From NCBI RefSeq assembly GCF_012932215.1, contig NZ_CP048788.1, forward strand, positions 496,001 through 560,000: a stretch of 64,000 bases of DNA. The letters are read 5' to 3'. This DNA comes from Roseobacter ponti (GTDB lineage: Bacteria; Pseudomonadota; Alphaproteobacteria; Rhodobacterales; Rhodobacteraceae). Under the pieces are notes generated by a model. The model searched no databases. It was not told the origin of the DNA and saw nothing but the letters and a program-made list of their open reading frames with translations. This document shows positions 10,074 to 18,962 of this stretch, one piece after another. Each line of letters begins with the position of its first letter. Within the stretch, counting starts at the first letter, position 1. The position numbers and the translations under genes were made by a program.

Positions 10074-11726
10074 ATGCAGAGCCGGTTGGCGGTTATCATG
10101 TTTGCGGACATCGTGGGTTTTTCCGCCATGATGGAAGCCGATCAGGCGGGCACGGTGCGGATCGTGCGCGCGCTGCGGTCGGATACGTTCGAGCCGGTCA
10201 TTTCAGCGCATGGCGGCGAGGTGCTCAAGCGGCTTGGAGATGGCTGGATTATCGCCTTTGCCTCAGTCGCAGCCTGCGTGGACGGAGCGATGCAGGCGCA
10301 GAAAGCACTTCTGAGCGTCCCGGGCGTGCAGCTGCGCGTCGGATGTCATATCGGCGATATCGTACAGGATGATGAGGATATTTACGGCAGCGGGATCAAT
10401 ATCGCGGAGCGGATTCAGGCCGAGACCCCGCCGGGCGGTGTCATGGTTTCCGAGGATGTCTATCGTCAGCTTTCAGGGGCGGCGGCCGGGGCGCTGAAAG
10501 AAGCCGGTGTCTTCCGCCTGAAAAACATCTCCGCACCGGTGCGGCTTTATCAGTGGCGCCCCGCTGATCAGACTTCTGCAAACACCGGAGAGGCGACTTC
10601 AATCGCTGTGGCTGCCATAGAACACGCGCCCCGGGATGCCGACACAGCCGCCATTGCCGGTGATCTGCGCGAACAGCTCTTTGTGCGTCTGTCGCGGCGG
10701 ACCGGGATTGTTGTCTATGACGCCCTCGCCCGCGACGTGGGAGACGCGACCTATGATCTGCGCAGCAGGCTCCGGGTCGCCGGGGACCGCGGCAGGCTCA
10801 GCCTCACTCTTGTCCTGCGATCGGATGGCCGGCCCGTCTGGTCAGAAAGCTATGACCGCAGCACAGCGGATATTTTCGATTTCTGCGACGGGGTGCTGGA
10901 ACGTGCGGAATCAGACCTGCGGCTGCAGACAAACGCCTTTGATGGTGACCGGCTTGCGCATATCCCTGATGAAGCGCTGAGCGTGTCCGAACTGCGCTCC
11001 CGCGCGGCACAACTCTTTTACAGGGTATCCTATGAGAGCTGGATACACGGTCGCAATCTGATGCGTCGCGCGCTGCAGCTGAACCCGGGGGATGGTGTGG
11101 CGCTTGCCATGCTGGCAGAGGCGGAAGTCATGCTGGCTGCCGCGCGCTATGAGCAGGTTCCGCAAGACCTCAGTGAAGAACTGGCGCGCGGGCTGGATCA
11201 CGCGATCGAGCAGAACCCGGGCAGTGATTATGTGTTCTGGGCACGCGGGATATTCCGGGTGATCTGCACCGATGATATCCGCGGCGCACGTGCGGATCTG
11301 GAGAGTTCGCGGCGCAACAATCCCGCCTATACCGAGGCGCATGAACTGGAAGGCCATATCCTGATGGCCGAAGGAGACTGCGCGGGTGCGGCCAGGCAGT
11401 TTGAAGTGTTTCAGAACCAGTCACAAAATCCGCTGTTGCCAAACCGGCTGTTTCTGAACGCTGTGGCACTTTACTGTGACGGTCGGGCCGGGGAGGCGAT
11501 GACCCTCGCGCGCCGGGCTGCTGATGTCCGGCCGGGTGACCGGGTGCTGCATGCAATGGTGTCCCACGCAGCCCGGGCTGCGGGTGACGATGAAACAGCA
11601 GGAAGGTATCGCGCCCGCGCCGACGGTCTTGTTCCCGCGCCGTCGATCTGCGCCCGCGCTCCCCTGGTGCCGGAGCCGCATCAGGATCTGGTGCAGGCAC
11701 TGGCCCGCGAGTCGCGCCCGGGCTGA
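10074..11726 (+). CDS. Class III adenylate/guanylate cyclase with C-terminal repeat-like half
   Basis: A 550-residue cytoplasmic signalling enzyme predicted to make a cyclic nucleotide. The cyclase domain fills about residues 4-165: FADIVGFS and GDGWIIAF carry the two metal-binding aspartates, and GINIAER carries the transition-state Asn and Arg, so it should be active. A middle segment (about 170-320) has the alpha/beta pattern seen after such domains, and the C-terminal 200 residues are Ala-rich helical pairs resembling tetratricopeptide repeats. The start is the ATG at 10074; the open frame upstream is divergent leader against uvrB. The partner of the repeat half is unknown. Confidence 0.85.
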   Translation: MQSRLAVIMFADIVGFSAMMEADQAGTVRIVRALRSDTFEPVISAHGGEVLKRLGDGWIIAFASVAACVDGAMQAQKALLSVPGVQLRVGCHIGDIVQDDEDIYGSGINIAERIQAETPPGGVMVSEDVYRQLSGAAAGALKEAGVFRLKNISAPVRLYQWRPADQTSANTGEATSIAVAAIEHAPRDADTAAIAGDLREQLFVRLSRRTGIVVYDALARDVGDATYDLRSRLRVAGDRGRLSLTLVLRSDGRPVWSESYDRSTADIFDFCDGVLERAESDLRLQTNAFDGDRLAHIPDEALSVSELRSRAAQLFYRVSYESWIHGRNLMRRALQLNPGDGVALAMLAEAEVMLAAARYEQVPQDLSEELARGLDHAIEQNPGSDYVFWARGIFRVICTDDIRGARADLESSRRNNPAYTEAHELEGHILMAEGDCAGAARQFEVFQNQSQNPLLPNRLFLNAVALYCDGRAGEAMTLARRAADVRPGDRVLHAMVSHAARAAGDDETAGRYRARADGLVPAPSICARAPLVPEPHQDLVQALARESRPG

Positions 11727-11734
11727 GGCCGGGG

Positions 11735-12538
11735 TCACAGCAATCCGAGGGTCCGGAAAGAGCTTTCGGCATTTTTGCCGATGATCACGTGATCATGCAC
11801 CCTGGTATCGATTGCCTGGCAGGCCAGCACGATGTTATCGGTCATCTCTATGTCGGCATTGCTGGGTGAGGGATCGCCGGAGGGGTGGTTGTGTACCAGA
11901 ATCAGGGCCGCCGCATTGAGCTCCAGGGCGCGTTTGACGACTTCGCGGGGATAAACCGGCACATGGTTGATGGTGCCGCGTGCCTGCTCCTCATCAGCGA
12001 TCACGACGTTCTTATTGTCGAGAAAAAGGATACGGAATTGTTCTGTGTCGCGGTGCGCCATTGAAGTGCGGCAGTAGTCAATAAGGTCGTCCCAGCAGGA
12101 GAGTACGCAGCGCTGCAGCACCCGTGCCTGGGCCATCCGCTGAGCAAACGCCTCGACGAGGCGCAGCTGAAAAAACACTTTACGCGTTGTACCGCGTACC
12201 TGCAGCAGGCGGTGCTCGGATGCTGCCACCACGCCGTTGAGGTCGCCGAAGGTTTCCAGAAGTTTTTTGGCAAGCGGTTTGACGTCAATCCGTTCGATCG
12301 CATTGCACAGGAGCAGTTCCAGCAGCTCGTATTCCGGCATCGGCGCATGGCCGCCGCTGAGAAACCGGGTGCGCAGCCGCTGCCGGTGCCCTGTATAATG
12401 TGGCGAGGGCCCGCCGCCCCGGGTGGCAAATTCACCCTGTGCGAGCGGCTTTGTTTCTGCCCAGGCCGGGATGCGCTGGTCCAGATCCTGCAACCCGCGC
12501 AGGGCTTCTTCGGAAAATCCGCTGCTTCTGTTTGTCAC
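11735..12538 (-). CDS. radC: RadC family JAB-domain protein
   Basis: A 267-residue RadC protein: helix-hairpin-helix-like N-terminal part (PLAKKLLETFGDLNGVV) and an MPN/JAB domain with metal motif HNHPSGDPSPSNAD. The biochemical role of RadC is unsettled; a link to recombination or natural transformation has been proposed for the family. The start is GTG with a GAGGG stretch before it. It converges on the cyclase gene with 8 bases between stops. A TTAG-N7-TTAAC element lies 55-70 bases upstream, similar to CtrA boxes. Confidence 0.92.
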   Translation of the reverse strand: MTNRSSGFSEEALRGLQDLDQRIPAWAETKPLAQGEFATRGGGPSPHYTGHRQRLRTRFLSGGHAPMPEYELLELLLCNAIERIDVKPLAKKLLETFGDLNGVVAASEHRLLQVRGTTRKVFFQLRLVEAFAQRMAQARVLQRCVLSCWDDLIDYCRTSMAHRDTEQFRILFLDNKNVVIADEEQARGTINHVPVYPREVVKRALELNAAALILVHNHPSGDPSPSNADIEMTDNIVLACQAIDTRVHDHVIIGKNAESSFRTLGLL

Positions 12539-12592
12539 GACCCTCGTCCCTTCTCCTGTTCACGGCCCGCAGGCGAGTGTGAAACGGGATGG

Positions 12593-12608
12593 TTAGCGAA
12601 AGGTTAAC
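12593..12608. promoter_or_regulatory. CtrA-like box (TTAG-N7-TTAAC)
   Basis: TTAG at 12593-12596, seven bases, then TTAAC at 12604-12608, one mismatch from the CtrA consensus. It lies in the divergent region between radC and the complex I subunit gene. In related bacteria CtrA controls gene-transfer and recombination genes, so radC is the likelier target. This is inference. Confidence 0.35.
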
Positions 12609-12713
12609 GCGGAACCGCTCAGGGTCTTATGCGACAAATCTGCCGCAAAAGGCATCTTGCCCCGGTATCGCGATACCCGGTATGATGTGCCCGGTAGACA
12701 GGAGAGCTTTGTC

Positions 12714-13025
12714 ATGCGCGCACGCATTTATCAGCCAGCAAAAACCGCCATGTCATCGGGCATGGCCAAAACCCATACATGGGTTCTGGACTTTGCTCAG
12801 GCCTCTGCGCGTGAGGTTGACCCGCTGATGGGGTGGACATCCTCTGACGATACACAGAGCCAGGTCCGCATGCGCTTCAAAACCAAAGAAGCCGCCGTGG
12901 AATATGCGCGCGAAAACGGGATCTCCGCCGAAGTGCAGGAGCCCAAAAAGCGCAAGCCCAATATCCGGCCAGGCGGCTATGGCGAGAATTTCGCAACCGG
13001 TCGTCGCGGCGCCTGGACGCACTGA
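12714..13025 (+). CDS. NDUFS4-like complex I accessory subunit (ETC complex I subunit family)
   Basis: A 103-residue protein of the NADH dehydrogenase 18-kDa/NDUFS4 family found in alphaproteobacteria and mitochondria, where it stabilises the peripheral arm of complex I. Family signatures visible: an N-terminal [16 protein letters not shown], the core [17 protein letters not shown] and a following [12 protein letters not shown], then a basic tail. The ATG at 12714 has a GGAGAG ribosome site; the open frame upstream is leader. Its stop shares one base with the next start (TGATG), so it is translationally coupled to a GNAT gene. Confidence 0.88.
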   Translation: MRARIYQPAKTAMSSGMAKTHTWVLDFAQASAREVDPLMGWTSSDDTQSQVRMRFKTKEAAVEYARENGISAEVQEPKKRKPNIRPGGYGENFATGRRGAWTH

Positions 13026-13492
13026 TGACCGCGATCGTTCGCGTTCGCGCGGATGAACCGGATGTTGCACAGCTGCTGACGCGTCACTTCGAGCTGATGC
13101 GGTCCCAGAGCCCTCCCGAAAGCTGCCATGTCCTGCCCGGCGACGCGCTGAACGCGCCTGATATCACTTTGTATGGCCTGCGGGATGCGGATGAGGTTGT
13201 GGCCGTCGGGGCGATCCGCAAAACGGGTAGCGGCGAGATGGCCCATGGTGAGCTGAAATCCATGCATACCGCTCAGGAACGGCGGGGTCAGGGGCTGGCC
13301 AGGCACCTTTTGCGCGGAATGATCAGCGAGGCGCGTTCCGCCGGCATAACTGTGCTGAACCTTGAGACCGGGGCAGGCGAGGAACACGCGGCAGCGCGCC
13401 GGTTGTATCATTCCGAAGGGTTCCGGGAATGTCCGCCTTTCGGCGAATATGTAAGCGACCCGCTGAGTGTTTTCATGACCCGCAGGATCTGA
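13025..13492 (+). CDS. GNAT family N-acetyltransferase
   Basis: A 155-residue acetyltransferase. The acetyl-CoA motif is visible as AQERRGQGLARHLLRGM (Q-x-x-R-G-x-G) at about residues 81-97, followed by a strand ITVLNLETG and the C-terminal ARRLYHSEGFRECPPF helix typical of the PhnO/YkkB-like branch. The substrate cannot be told. It is coupled to the complex I subunit gene by a one-base stop-start overlap and is followed after about 40 bases by tRNA-Arg. Confidence 0.85.
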   Translation: MTAIVRVRADEPDVAQLLTRHFELMRSQSPPESCHVLPGDALNAPDITLYGLRDADEVVAVGAIRKTGSGEMAHGELKSMHTAQERRGQGLARHLLRGMISEARSAGITVLNLETGAGEEHAAARRLYHSEGFRECPPFGEYVSDPLSVFMTRRI

Positions 13493-13532
13493 GACTTGCG
13501 CCACGGCGCCGGCTGCGGCATGAGGGGGAAGC

Positions 13533-13609
13533 GGTCCCTTAGCTCAACTGGATAGAGCAGCTGACTTCTAATCAGCAGGTTGAGGGTTCGAGTCCTTCAG
13601 GGATCGCCA
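13533..13609 (+). tRNA. tRNA-Arg (anticodon TCT)
   Basis: A full cloverleaf can be drawn: acceptor GGTCCCT pairs with AGGGATC at 13599-13605; D-stem GCTC/GAGC; anticodon stem GCTGA/TCAGC with loop CTTCTAA, so anticodon TCT at 13567-13569; T-stem GAGGG/CCTTC around TTCGAGT. The discriminator is G and CCA is encoded (13607-13609). It reads AGA and, by wobble, AGG codons. Confidence 0.96.
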
Positions 13610-13658
13610 GTTTTTCACGACATGCACATTCTGTTGAGAATGGCGGCCTCAGCAGAGG

Positions 13659-14561
13659 TCAGAGCAGGGCATCGACCTCCGTCCGGGTTGGCATGGCGGG
13701 TGCTGTACCCTTGCGGGTGACGGAGATGCCGGCCGTTGCACACCCGATCTGCACCGCGCGCTCCGGGGTCAGCCCTTCGGCCAGTGCCGCGGCGAAAGCG
13801 CCGTTGAAAGCGTCACCGGCACCTGTGGTTTCCACTACGTCGCCGGCGCGCACGGCGGGCACCAGGCCATGGCCGCTGAGATACGCCCCCTGTTCTCCCA
13901 TCGTGATGATCGGTCGGCTCACCCCGAGGGCAATCAGCACGTCGCAGGCTTTTTGCGCATCACCGGACGTCTGAACGGCAACGCCGGTCAGGGCTTCACA
14001 TTCGGTCTCGTTGGGCGTTACGTAATCGCAGAGCGCCAGCATGCCGTCGGGCAGGGTGGTGGCGGGGGCGGGGTTCAGCACCGTTGTCACTCCGGCGGCG
14101 CGGGCAATCTCAAGGCCCCGCACCGCAGCCTCCATTGGCTGTTCCAGCTGCGTGACAAAGACATCCGCGCTGCGGATCAGCTCTGCGTGGTCTTCGATGT
14201 CCTGCTCCGAGATCAGCGCCGCAGCACCGGGCGCGATAATGATGGCATTGTCGCCGCTGGTCTCTTCGATGAAGATATAAGCGGCCCCGGTGTAGCTTTC
14301 TGTGGTTTGCTGCACATGGGCGATCACCCCGGCCTCCGCCCAGGTGTCGAGCGCGAGTTTGCCGAAATCGTCCTGGCCCAGACGCGAGATCATATGCGTC
14401 TGGGCCCCGATCCGTGCGCAGGCAACGGCCTGGTTGGAGCCTTTACCCCCCGGACCAAGGGCAAAGGAATTGCCCATAACCGTCTCGCCCATGCGCGGCA
14501 TGCGGTCGGCGCGATAGGCGGTATCGGCGACGAAAACGCCGAGGATCACAACGGTTCCCAT
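13659..14561 (-). CDS. rbsK: Ribokinase (PfkB family)
   Basis: ATP-dependent kinase of the PfkB family, 300 residues, most like ribokinase. Substrate-side motif GPGGKGSNQAVACARIGA at about 32-49 and catalytic motif ETTGAGDAFNGAFAAAL with the base Asp near residue 252. It ends an operon (ABC ATPase, SGNH hydrolase, FucU, this kinase) transcribed leftward, 3 bases after FucU. The combination of a mutarotase with a ribokinase suggests phosphorylation of a pentose or related sugar taken up by the neighbouring ABC importer; the true sugar is unproved. A second PfkB kinase lies 13 kb away. Confidence 0.88.
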   Translation of the reverse strand: MGTVVILGVFVADTAYRADRMPRMGETVMGNSFALGPGGKGSNQAVACARIGAQTHMISRLGQDDFGKLALDTWAEAGVIAHVQQTTESYTGAAYIFIEETSGDNAIIIAPGAAALISEQDIEDHAELIRSADVFVTQLEQPMEAAVRGLEIARAAGVTTVLNPAPATTLPDGMLALCDYVTPNETECEALTGVAVQTSGDAQKACDVLIALGVSRPIITMGEQGAYLSGHGLVPAVRAGDVVETTGAGDAFNGAFAAALAEGLTPERAVQIGCATAGISVTRKGTAPAMPTRTEVDALL

Positions 14562-14564
14562 CCC

Positions 14565-15011
14565 TTAACTCCCGTCCGGCGGAACAACGCCCTTTCGCAA
14601 AGCAAAACATCCGTAGAACCGCCGCTCCCCGGTCTGGATGACCGCATATGCCTGTCTGGAGCGGTCATAAAAGGCAAAGCGTTCAATGCTCATCATTGCG
14701 GGGCCACCGGCTGCTGTCACTTCACCCTGCACCTCGTCCATTACAGGCAGAATCGTGTCGGGTTCATCGACCACCTCCATGCGGGCGGCGGCATCATCTA
14801 CGAACGTGTCGATCGGATAGACCGAGAGCACGGCCCTGACGACCTCGGCAGCGGGCCGGTCGATGCGCAGCACGTGGCCCAGAACGGTGTCGCGGGCAAC
14901 GCTGTCGGAGGGAAAGTTCGTATCTGCGATGATCAGATCATCCCCGTGCCCCATGGCGCGCAGGGCATAGAGAACGTCGGCGTTCAGCAGGGGATCAAGT
15001 CCTTTAAGCAT
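14565..15011 (-). CDS. fucU: RbsD/FucU family sugar mutarotase
   Basis: Interconverts anomers of a sugar before phosphorylation or isomerisation. The 148-residue protein has the FucU pattern: MLKGLDPLLNADVLYALRAMGHGDDLIIADTNFP at the start, with the conserved GHGD and D-x-N-F-P, and ERFAFYDRSRQAYAVIQTGERRFYG toward the C-terminus. FucU acts on L-fucose and RbsD on ribose; the N-terminal GHGDDLIIADTNFPSDS favours the FucU branch. It is tightly packed between the SGNH hydrolase and ribokinase genes. Confidence 0.88.
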   Translation of the reverse strand: MLKGLDPLLNADVLYALRAMGHGDDLIIADTNFPSDSVARDTVLGHVLRIDRPAAEVVRAVLSVYPIDTFVDDAAARMEVVDEPDTILPVMDEVQGEVTAAGGPAMMSIERFAFYDRSRQAYAVIQTGERRFYGCFALRKGVVPPDGS

Positions 15012-15029
15012 AGGTCGGGTCCTTTCCGG

Positions 15030-15680
15030 TTATGGAGCGAAGGTCTGTGTCACAGCGCGGGCCATGGCGGCACCGATGGCAGCATGGGCGGTGGCATCGA
15101 GGTGCACGCCGTCCACCGGGTCAACCGCGGCTGCGTCATTCATATCGGCAAAGCCTGCCTGACCGGCCTCTGCCACCGCGCGCAGGAGGTCAGGCAGGGC
15201 GGCGGATTTCGCGGCCGCCCCGGCGAAAGTGTCGATGAAGATCCCGGTTTCCAGCACCTGCACAGGGGCGGCGAGCAGCACGGCAGGAGGCGCGCCGTCG
15301 GGGCCACAGTCAGACCGGCGGATCTCCTGCACCATCCGTTGCAGGCCCAGCGATATGTCATGCGCGGAGACACCAAAGCGCGCTTTGAGATCATTGGTGC
15401 CAAGCATCACGATTACCAGATCGAGCGGGCGATGGGTTTCAAGCAGTGCCTGCAGAACGCGCAGCCCGTTTTTGTGCGCTCCCTCGACCGGATCGTCGAA
15501 AACCGCTGTGCGTCCGGGATGACCCTCGGGAATGACTTCCCAGCCGGGGCCGAGCGCCTTTGCCATCACACTTGTCCAGCGGTCTTTGCGGTCATGCCGG
15601 CGCCGGTCCGTCGCCCACCGCATCGCCCGGGTGCCATGGGTGTTGCTGTCGCCAAAGCAAAGGACGGTGCGGAGGCTCAT
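15030..15680 (-). CDS. SGNH/GDSL hydrolase
   Basis: A 216-residue esterase of the SGNH fold. Catalytic blocks: FGDSNTHG with nucleophile Ser12, GTND in the middle (VMLGTNDLK), and DGVHLD near residues 190-195 carrying the Asp and His. It lacks a signal peptide, so it should act in the cytoplasm. It resembles arylesterase/SGNH proteins found with sugar ABC transporters and may deacylate imported esterified sugars. It follows the ABC ATPase gene by 3 bases and precedes FucU by 18. Confidence 0.82.
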   Translation of the reverse strand: MSLRTVLCFGDSNTHGTRAMRWATDRRRHDRKDRWTSVMAKALGPGWEVIPEGHPGRTAVFDDPVEGAHKNGLRVLQALLETHRPLDLVIVMLGTNDLKARFGVSAHDISLGLQRMVQEIRRSDCGPDGAPPAVLLAAPVQVLETGIFIDTFAGAAAKSAALPDLLRAVAEAGQAGFADMNDAAAVDPVDGVHLDATAHAAIGAAMARAVTQTFAP

Positions 15681-15683
15681 CGT

Positions 15684-16721
15684 TCAGATCAGCCTTGCGC
15701 CTGTACCGGCGTCAAAGCAGTGGATGTGGTCCGGGTCCGGGGTCAGGTGGATAGTGCTGCCAGGCGCAAAGGCGTGGCGTTCACGGAACACGGCCGTGAC
15801 GTCCTGGCCCTTGTGGTTCAGGAATACCATGGTCTCGGAGCCGGTGGGCTCGACGACCTTCACCTCCATCGGCAGCCCGTCGTCGCGCAGGATCAGATGT
15901 TCGGGGCGCACGCCAAGCCTGACATCACCGCTACCGGACGGGCCTGCAAAACTGTGATCCCCGATCTGCAGACGGCCTGCATTAAGCGTCGCAGGCAGCA
16001 GGTTCATCGAAGGCGCTCCGATGAAAGTCGCCACAAACTCATTGGCCGGATTGTCATAGAGATCGAGCGGCGTGCCCACCTGTTCGATGCGGCCGCCCTG
16101 CATAACCACGATGCGGTCGGCAAGCGTCATCGCCTCGATCTGATCATGAGTGACGAAGACGGTGGTTGTCTTCAGCCGCTGATGCAACTCCTTGATTTCG
16201 GTGCGCATCTGGATGCGCAGCTTGGCATCCAGGTTCGACAGCGGCTCGTCAAAGAGAAACACCTGCGGGTCGCGCACAATCGCGCGCCCCATGGCCACAC
16301 GCTGGCGCTGTCCGCCGGAGAGATGTCGCGGTTTGCGGTCGAGATATTCGGTGAGGCTGAGGATCTCGGCTGCCTCTTTTACACGCCGGTCGATTTCCGC
16401 CCTGCTGGTTTTCGCGACCTTCAGCGCAAAGCCCATATTCTCGGCCACGGATTTGTGCGGATAAAGCGCATAGGTCTGAAACACCATCGCGATATCGCGC
16501 TCGGCAGGGGGCAGATTGTTGACCACGCGCTCGCCGATGGAGATCGTGCCGCTGTTGATTGGCTCAAGCCCGGCGATCATCCGCAGCAGCGTGGATTTCC
16601 CGCAGCCCGACGGCCCGACGAGGGCCACGAACTCGCCGTCTGCGATGTCCACATTGAGGCCATGAATGACTTCGACAGATCCGTATGATTTCCGGATATC
16701 CGTAATTCTGACGTCTGACAT
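15684..16721 (-). CDS. Carbohydrate ABC transporter ATP-binding protein (MalK/UgpC type)
   Basis: The energising subunit of a sugar importer: 345 residues with Walker [10 protein letters not shown] (about 36-44), signature [13 protein letters not shown] (about 134-146), Walker [13 protein letters not shown] and a C-terminal TOBE/regulatory region ([12 protein letters not shown]). It is divergent from the binding-protein gene, and the two permeases lie downstream of that gene, so the transporter genes are split over two operons sharing a 213-base promoter region. As the only ATPase here it presumably serves both permeases. Confidence 0.93.
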   Translation of the reverse strand: MSDVRITDIRKSYGSVEVIHGLNVDIADGEFVALVGPSGCGKSTLLRMIAGLEPINSGTISIGERVVNNLPPAERDIAMVFQTYALYPHKSVAENMGFALKVAKTSRAEIDRRVKEAAEILSLTEYLDRKPRHLSGGQRQRVAMGRAIVRDPQVFLFDEPLSNLDAKLRIQMRTEIKELHQRLKTTTVFVTHDQIEAMTLADRIVVMQGGRIEQVGTPLDLYDNPANEFVATFIGAPSMNLLPATLNAGRLQIGDHSFAGPSGSGDVRLGVRPEHLILRDDGLPMEVKVVEPTGSETMVFLNHKGQDVTAVFRERHAFAPGSTIHLTPDPDHIHCFDAGTGARLI

Positions 16722-16795
16722 GAGCCCCCCGCTCCCGATCTCATCGCGATGCTAGAGAAGGGAAATCTGGCTGTCCACGGCTCATGCGGCTTTTG

Positions 16796-16823
16796 TTGAC
16801 ACATTTCGAATCTCGACCATACT
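16796..16823 (+). promoter_or_regulatory. Sigma70-type promoter of the binding-protein gene
   Basis: TTGACA at 16796-16801, then 16 bases, then CATACT at 16818-16823 (4 of 6 matches to TATAAT). It points toward the substrate-binding protein gene, 111 bases before its start codon, leaving a sizeable leader. Confidence 0.6.
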
Positions 16824-16934
16824 CGGGGCTCTGCGGGGGGAACTACCGGCTCTGGCTGTCGCCAAAGATAACAATCTGCGACGCCTGCTGTCCGCCTGCT
16901 TTTTAAAGATCTGATTTTTCCCGGGAGGACACAC

Positions 16935-18563
16935 ATGAAGGTCGAACTCTACAACTACATCCGTGCCGCGCAGAAGATGAACCGCCGCCAGATGCTCAAA
17001 GGCTCTGCGGCGGTGGGCGCAATGGCAATGATGCCAAAAGGTGCGGCGATGGCCGATGCGCATGGCAATGTCCGTGCTGAGATCCTGAAGATCCCCGGTG
17101 TGGGTGCGGGGTCTCCGACCGACAGCGACTGGCAGAAGGTCGGTGAGCTGTGCCTCGGCGCGACCAAAGAGAACGTGGCCGAAGGCGAGTTCGAAGGCGT
17201 TGAGCTGACTTTCATGGGTCTGAACAACCAGAACCTGCACAACTTCCTCTTCCGCGGGTTCCTGAAGCCCTGGGAGGCCTATACCGGTGCCACGATCAAC
17301 TGGATTGATCTGGCGCAGGCCGATTACAACGCGCGCCTGCAGCAGTCTATTGCGACCGGCACGGTTGATTTCGACATCGTCGAGATGGGCGCACCCTTTG
17401 AAGGTGACGTGCTGGGCAAGGGTCTGGCCTCCGAGATGCCCGACTGGGTCAAAGAGCAGATCGATATGGACGACTATGTCGATTACCTCAAAGAGCCTGT
17501 CGGTACCTGGGATGGCAAGACCTACCGTGTTTCCATCGACGGCGACTGCCATTCGTTTGCCTATCGCACGGATTACTTCGGCGAGGGGTCTCTGACGGGG
17601 CGCGACGTGCCGACCACATGGCAGGAGATCAACGAGGTCTCCAAAGAGCTGATCGGCAAGGAAGACCCGCTGACCGGTCTGCCGGCGCATGGCTATCTTG
17701 ATCCGCTCAAAGGCTGGGGTGGTTTCGGGTTCTATTTCCTCGAAAACCGCGCTTCGGCCTATGCCAAGCACCCCAACAGCCCGGCCTGGCTCTTTGAGCC
17801 GGACACGATGAAGCCGATGGTCAATAACCCCGCATGGGTTCAGGCCATTCAGGACGTGATGGACCTGATCGAGGCCGGTGCTTATCCGGCGGATCAGATC
17901 AACGCGGATCCGGGCACGACCGCGTTCCAGCAGTTCCTTGCAGGCACCGGCTCGATGCTGATGTGGTGGGGCGATGTTGGCTCATCCGCGCGCACGTCCG
18001 ACACTTCGGTGGTTGGTGATGTCGTGGGCTTTGGCATCAACCCGGCGTCGGATCGCGTGTACAATGCGCAGGCCGGCGAATGGGAAGAGACCCGCAATGA
18101 GGCGCCCAATATGGCCTACATCGGCTGGGGCGTTTACGTCATGGCCACGGTCGAAGGCGACGAGAAAAAGAAGAAAGCGGCATGGTCAGCCGCGGCGCAT
18201 CTGGGCGGCAAAGATCTGTCGCTCTGGGCGTCTGCCTATCCGTCGGGCTTCCAGCCCTACCGCCAGTCGCACTTCCAGTATGAGGAGTGGGAAGAGGCCG
18301 GCTACGACCGCGCCTTTGTCGAAGACTATCTCGGCTCCAACGCGGACAGCTACAACCATCCGAATGCCGCGATTGAACCGCGTATCCCGGGCATCTTCCA
18401 GTATTACTCGGTTGCTGAGGATGAACTGGCCAAAGGCTACGCCGGCCAGTACGGCTCCGCTCAGGAAACCGCGGACGCGATCGCTGCGGCCTGGGAGAAG
18501 ATCACCGACCAGATCGGACGCGAGAGCCAGATCGCGCTTTATAAGGCGTCGCTCGGTCTCTGA
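16935..18563 (+). CDS. Extracellular sugar-binding protein of ABC transporter
   Basis: Periplasmic receptor that captures the sugar for the neighbouring permeases. It is 542 residues, longer than typical (about 420-450). A twin-arginine signal (NRRQMLKGSAAVGAMAMM, around residues 16-33) follows an unusually long 15-residue n-region. The start at 16935 is fixed by GGGAGGA eight bases upstream. The mature protein has the bacterial type 1 binding-protein pattern (ATINWIDLAQADYNARLQQSI, and EIN..SKELIGKEDPLTG). An intrinsic terminator follows, so it is probably made in excess over the permeases. Confidence 0.9.
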   Translation: MKVELYNYIRAAQKMNRRQMLKGSAAVGAMAMMPKGAAMADAHGNVRAEILKIPGVGAGSPTDSDWQKVGELCLGATKENVAEGEFEGVELTFMGLNNQNLHNFLFRGFLKPWEAYTGATINWIDLAQADYNARLQQSIATGTVDFDIVEMGAPFEGDVLGKGLASEMPDWVKEQIDMDDYVDYLKEPVGTWDGKTYRVSIDGDCHSFAYRTDYFGEGSLTGRDVPTTWQEINEVSKELIGKEDPLTGLPAHGYLDPLKGWGGFGFYFLENRASAYAKHPNSPAWLFEPDTMKPMVNNPAWVQAIQDVMDLIEAGAYPADQINADPGTTAFQQFLAGTGSMLMWWGDVGSSARTSDTSVVGDVVGFGINPASDRVYNAQAGEWEETRNEAPNMAYIGWGVYVMATVEGDEKKKKAAWSAAAHLGGKDLSLWASAYPSGFQPYRQSHFQYEEWEEAGYDRAFVEDYLGSNADSYNHPNAAIEPRIPGIFQYYSVAEDELAKGYAGQYGSAQETADAIAAAWEKITDQIGRESQIALYKASLGL

Positions 18564-18593
18564 ACCCCGGACGTCCCGAAGCATTCTGAGAAA

Positions 18594-18619
18594 GGCGCGC
18601 GGATCCCGCGCGCCTTTTT
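18594..18619 (+). terminator. Intrinsic terminator after the binding-protein gene
   Basis: GGCGCGCGG (18594-18602) and CCGCGCGCC (18606-18614) form a perfect 9-bp GC stem with an ATC loop, followed by five T. It lies 30 bases after the stop, between the receptor gene and the permease genes, and would limit read-through. Confidence 0.9.
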
Positions 18620-18838
18620 CCATGCCCGCGCCCTTCGCCCCGGGTGTGCCGGCGAATGCGCCGCGCCGGACTGAATGGCTTTGAGCTGGTTTCCATGATG
18701 TTTTCCTGCGGTGATCGCACAAGCGCCAGGGCCACAACCAGCCTTCTCGTTTTTCGGGTATGCGCCACATTCGCGCCACTTTGCGCTGCTAGCGCTGTGC
18801 CGCACTGACTGAAATTTTACAAACACCGGAGTACTCTG

Positions 18839-18952
18839 ATGCCTGACGCCAGCATTTTTCTTATCATCGGGATGGTCCTCATCCTCGCCCTCGTCGTTCG
18901 TATGGCCCGCCGCAACCGTGAAGGTAGTGCAGGCCAGGACGTAAAAGACTGA
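18839..18952 (+). CDS. 37-residue single-span membrane protein
   Basis: A very short gene: MPDASIFLIIGMVLILALVV starts the protein, giving one membrane helix (about residues 5-21), then a basic stretch RMARRNREG and a polar tail ending QDVKD, 37 residues in all. The positive-inside rule puts the C-terminus in the cytoplasm. It is 10 bases upstream of a second small membrane-protein gene and both sit between the binding protein and the permeases of a sugar importer. The support is the position, the helix and the orderly spacing; I know no family. Confidence 0.5.
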   Translation: MPDASIFLIIGMVLILALVVRMARRNREGSAGQDVKD

Positions 18953-18962
18953 AGCGATTGAC

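Noticed and set aside
13869-16688. A 939-residue frame on the + strand
   Set aside because: It lies antisense to rbsK, fucU, the SGNH hydrolase and the ABC ATPase, all with clear motifs. Long antisense frames are common in GC-rich DNA.
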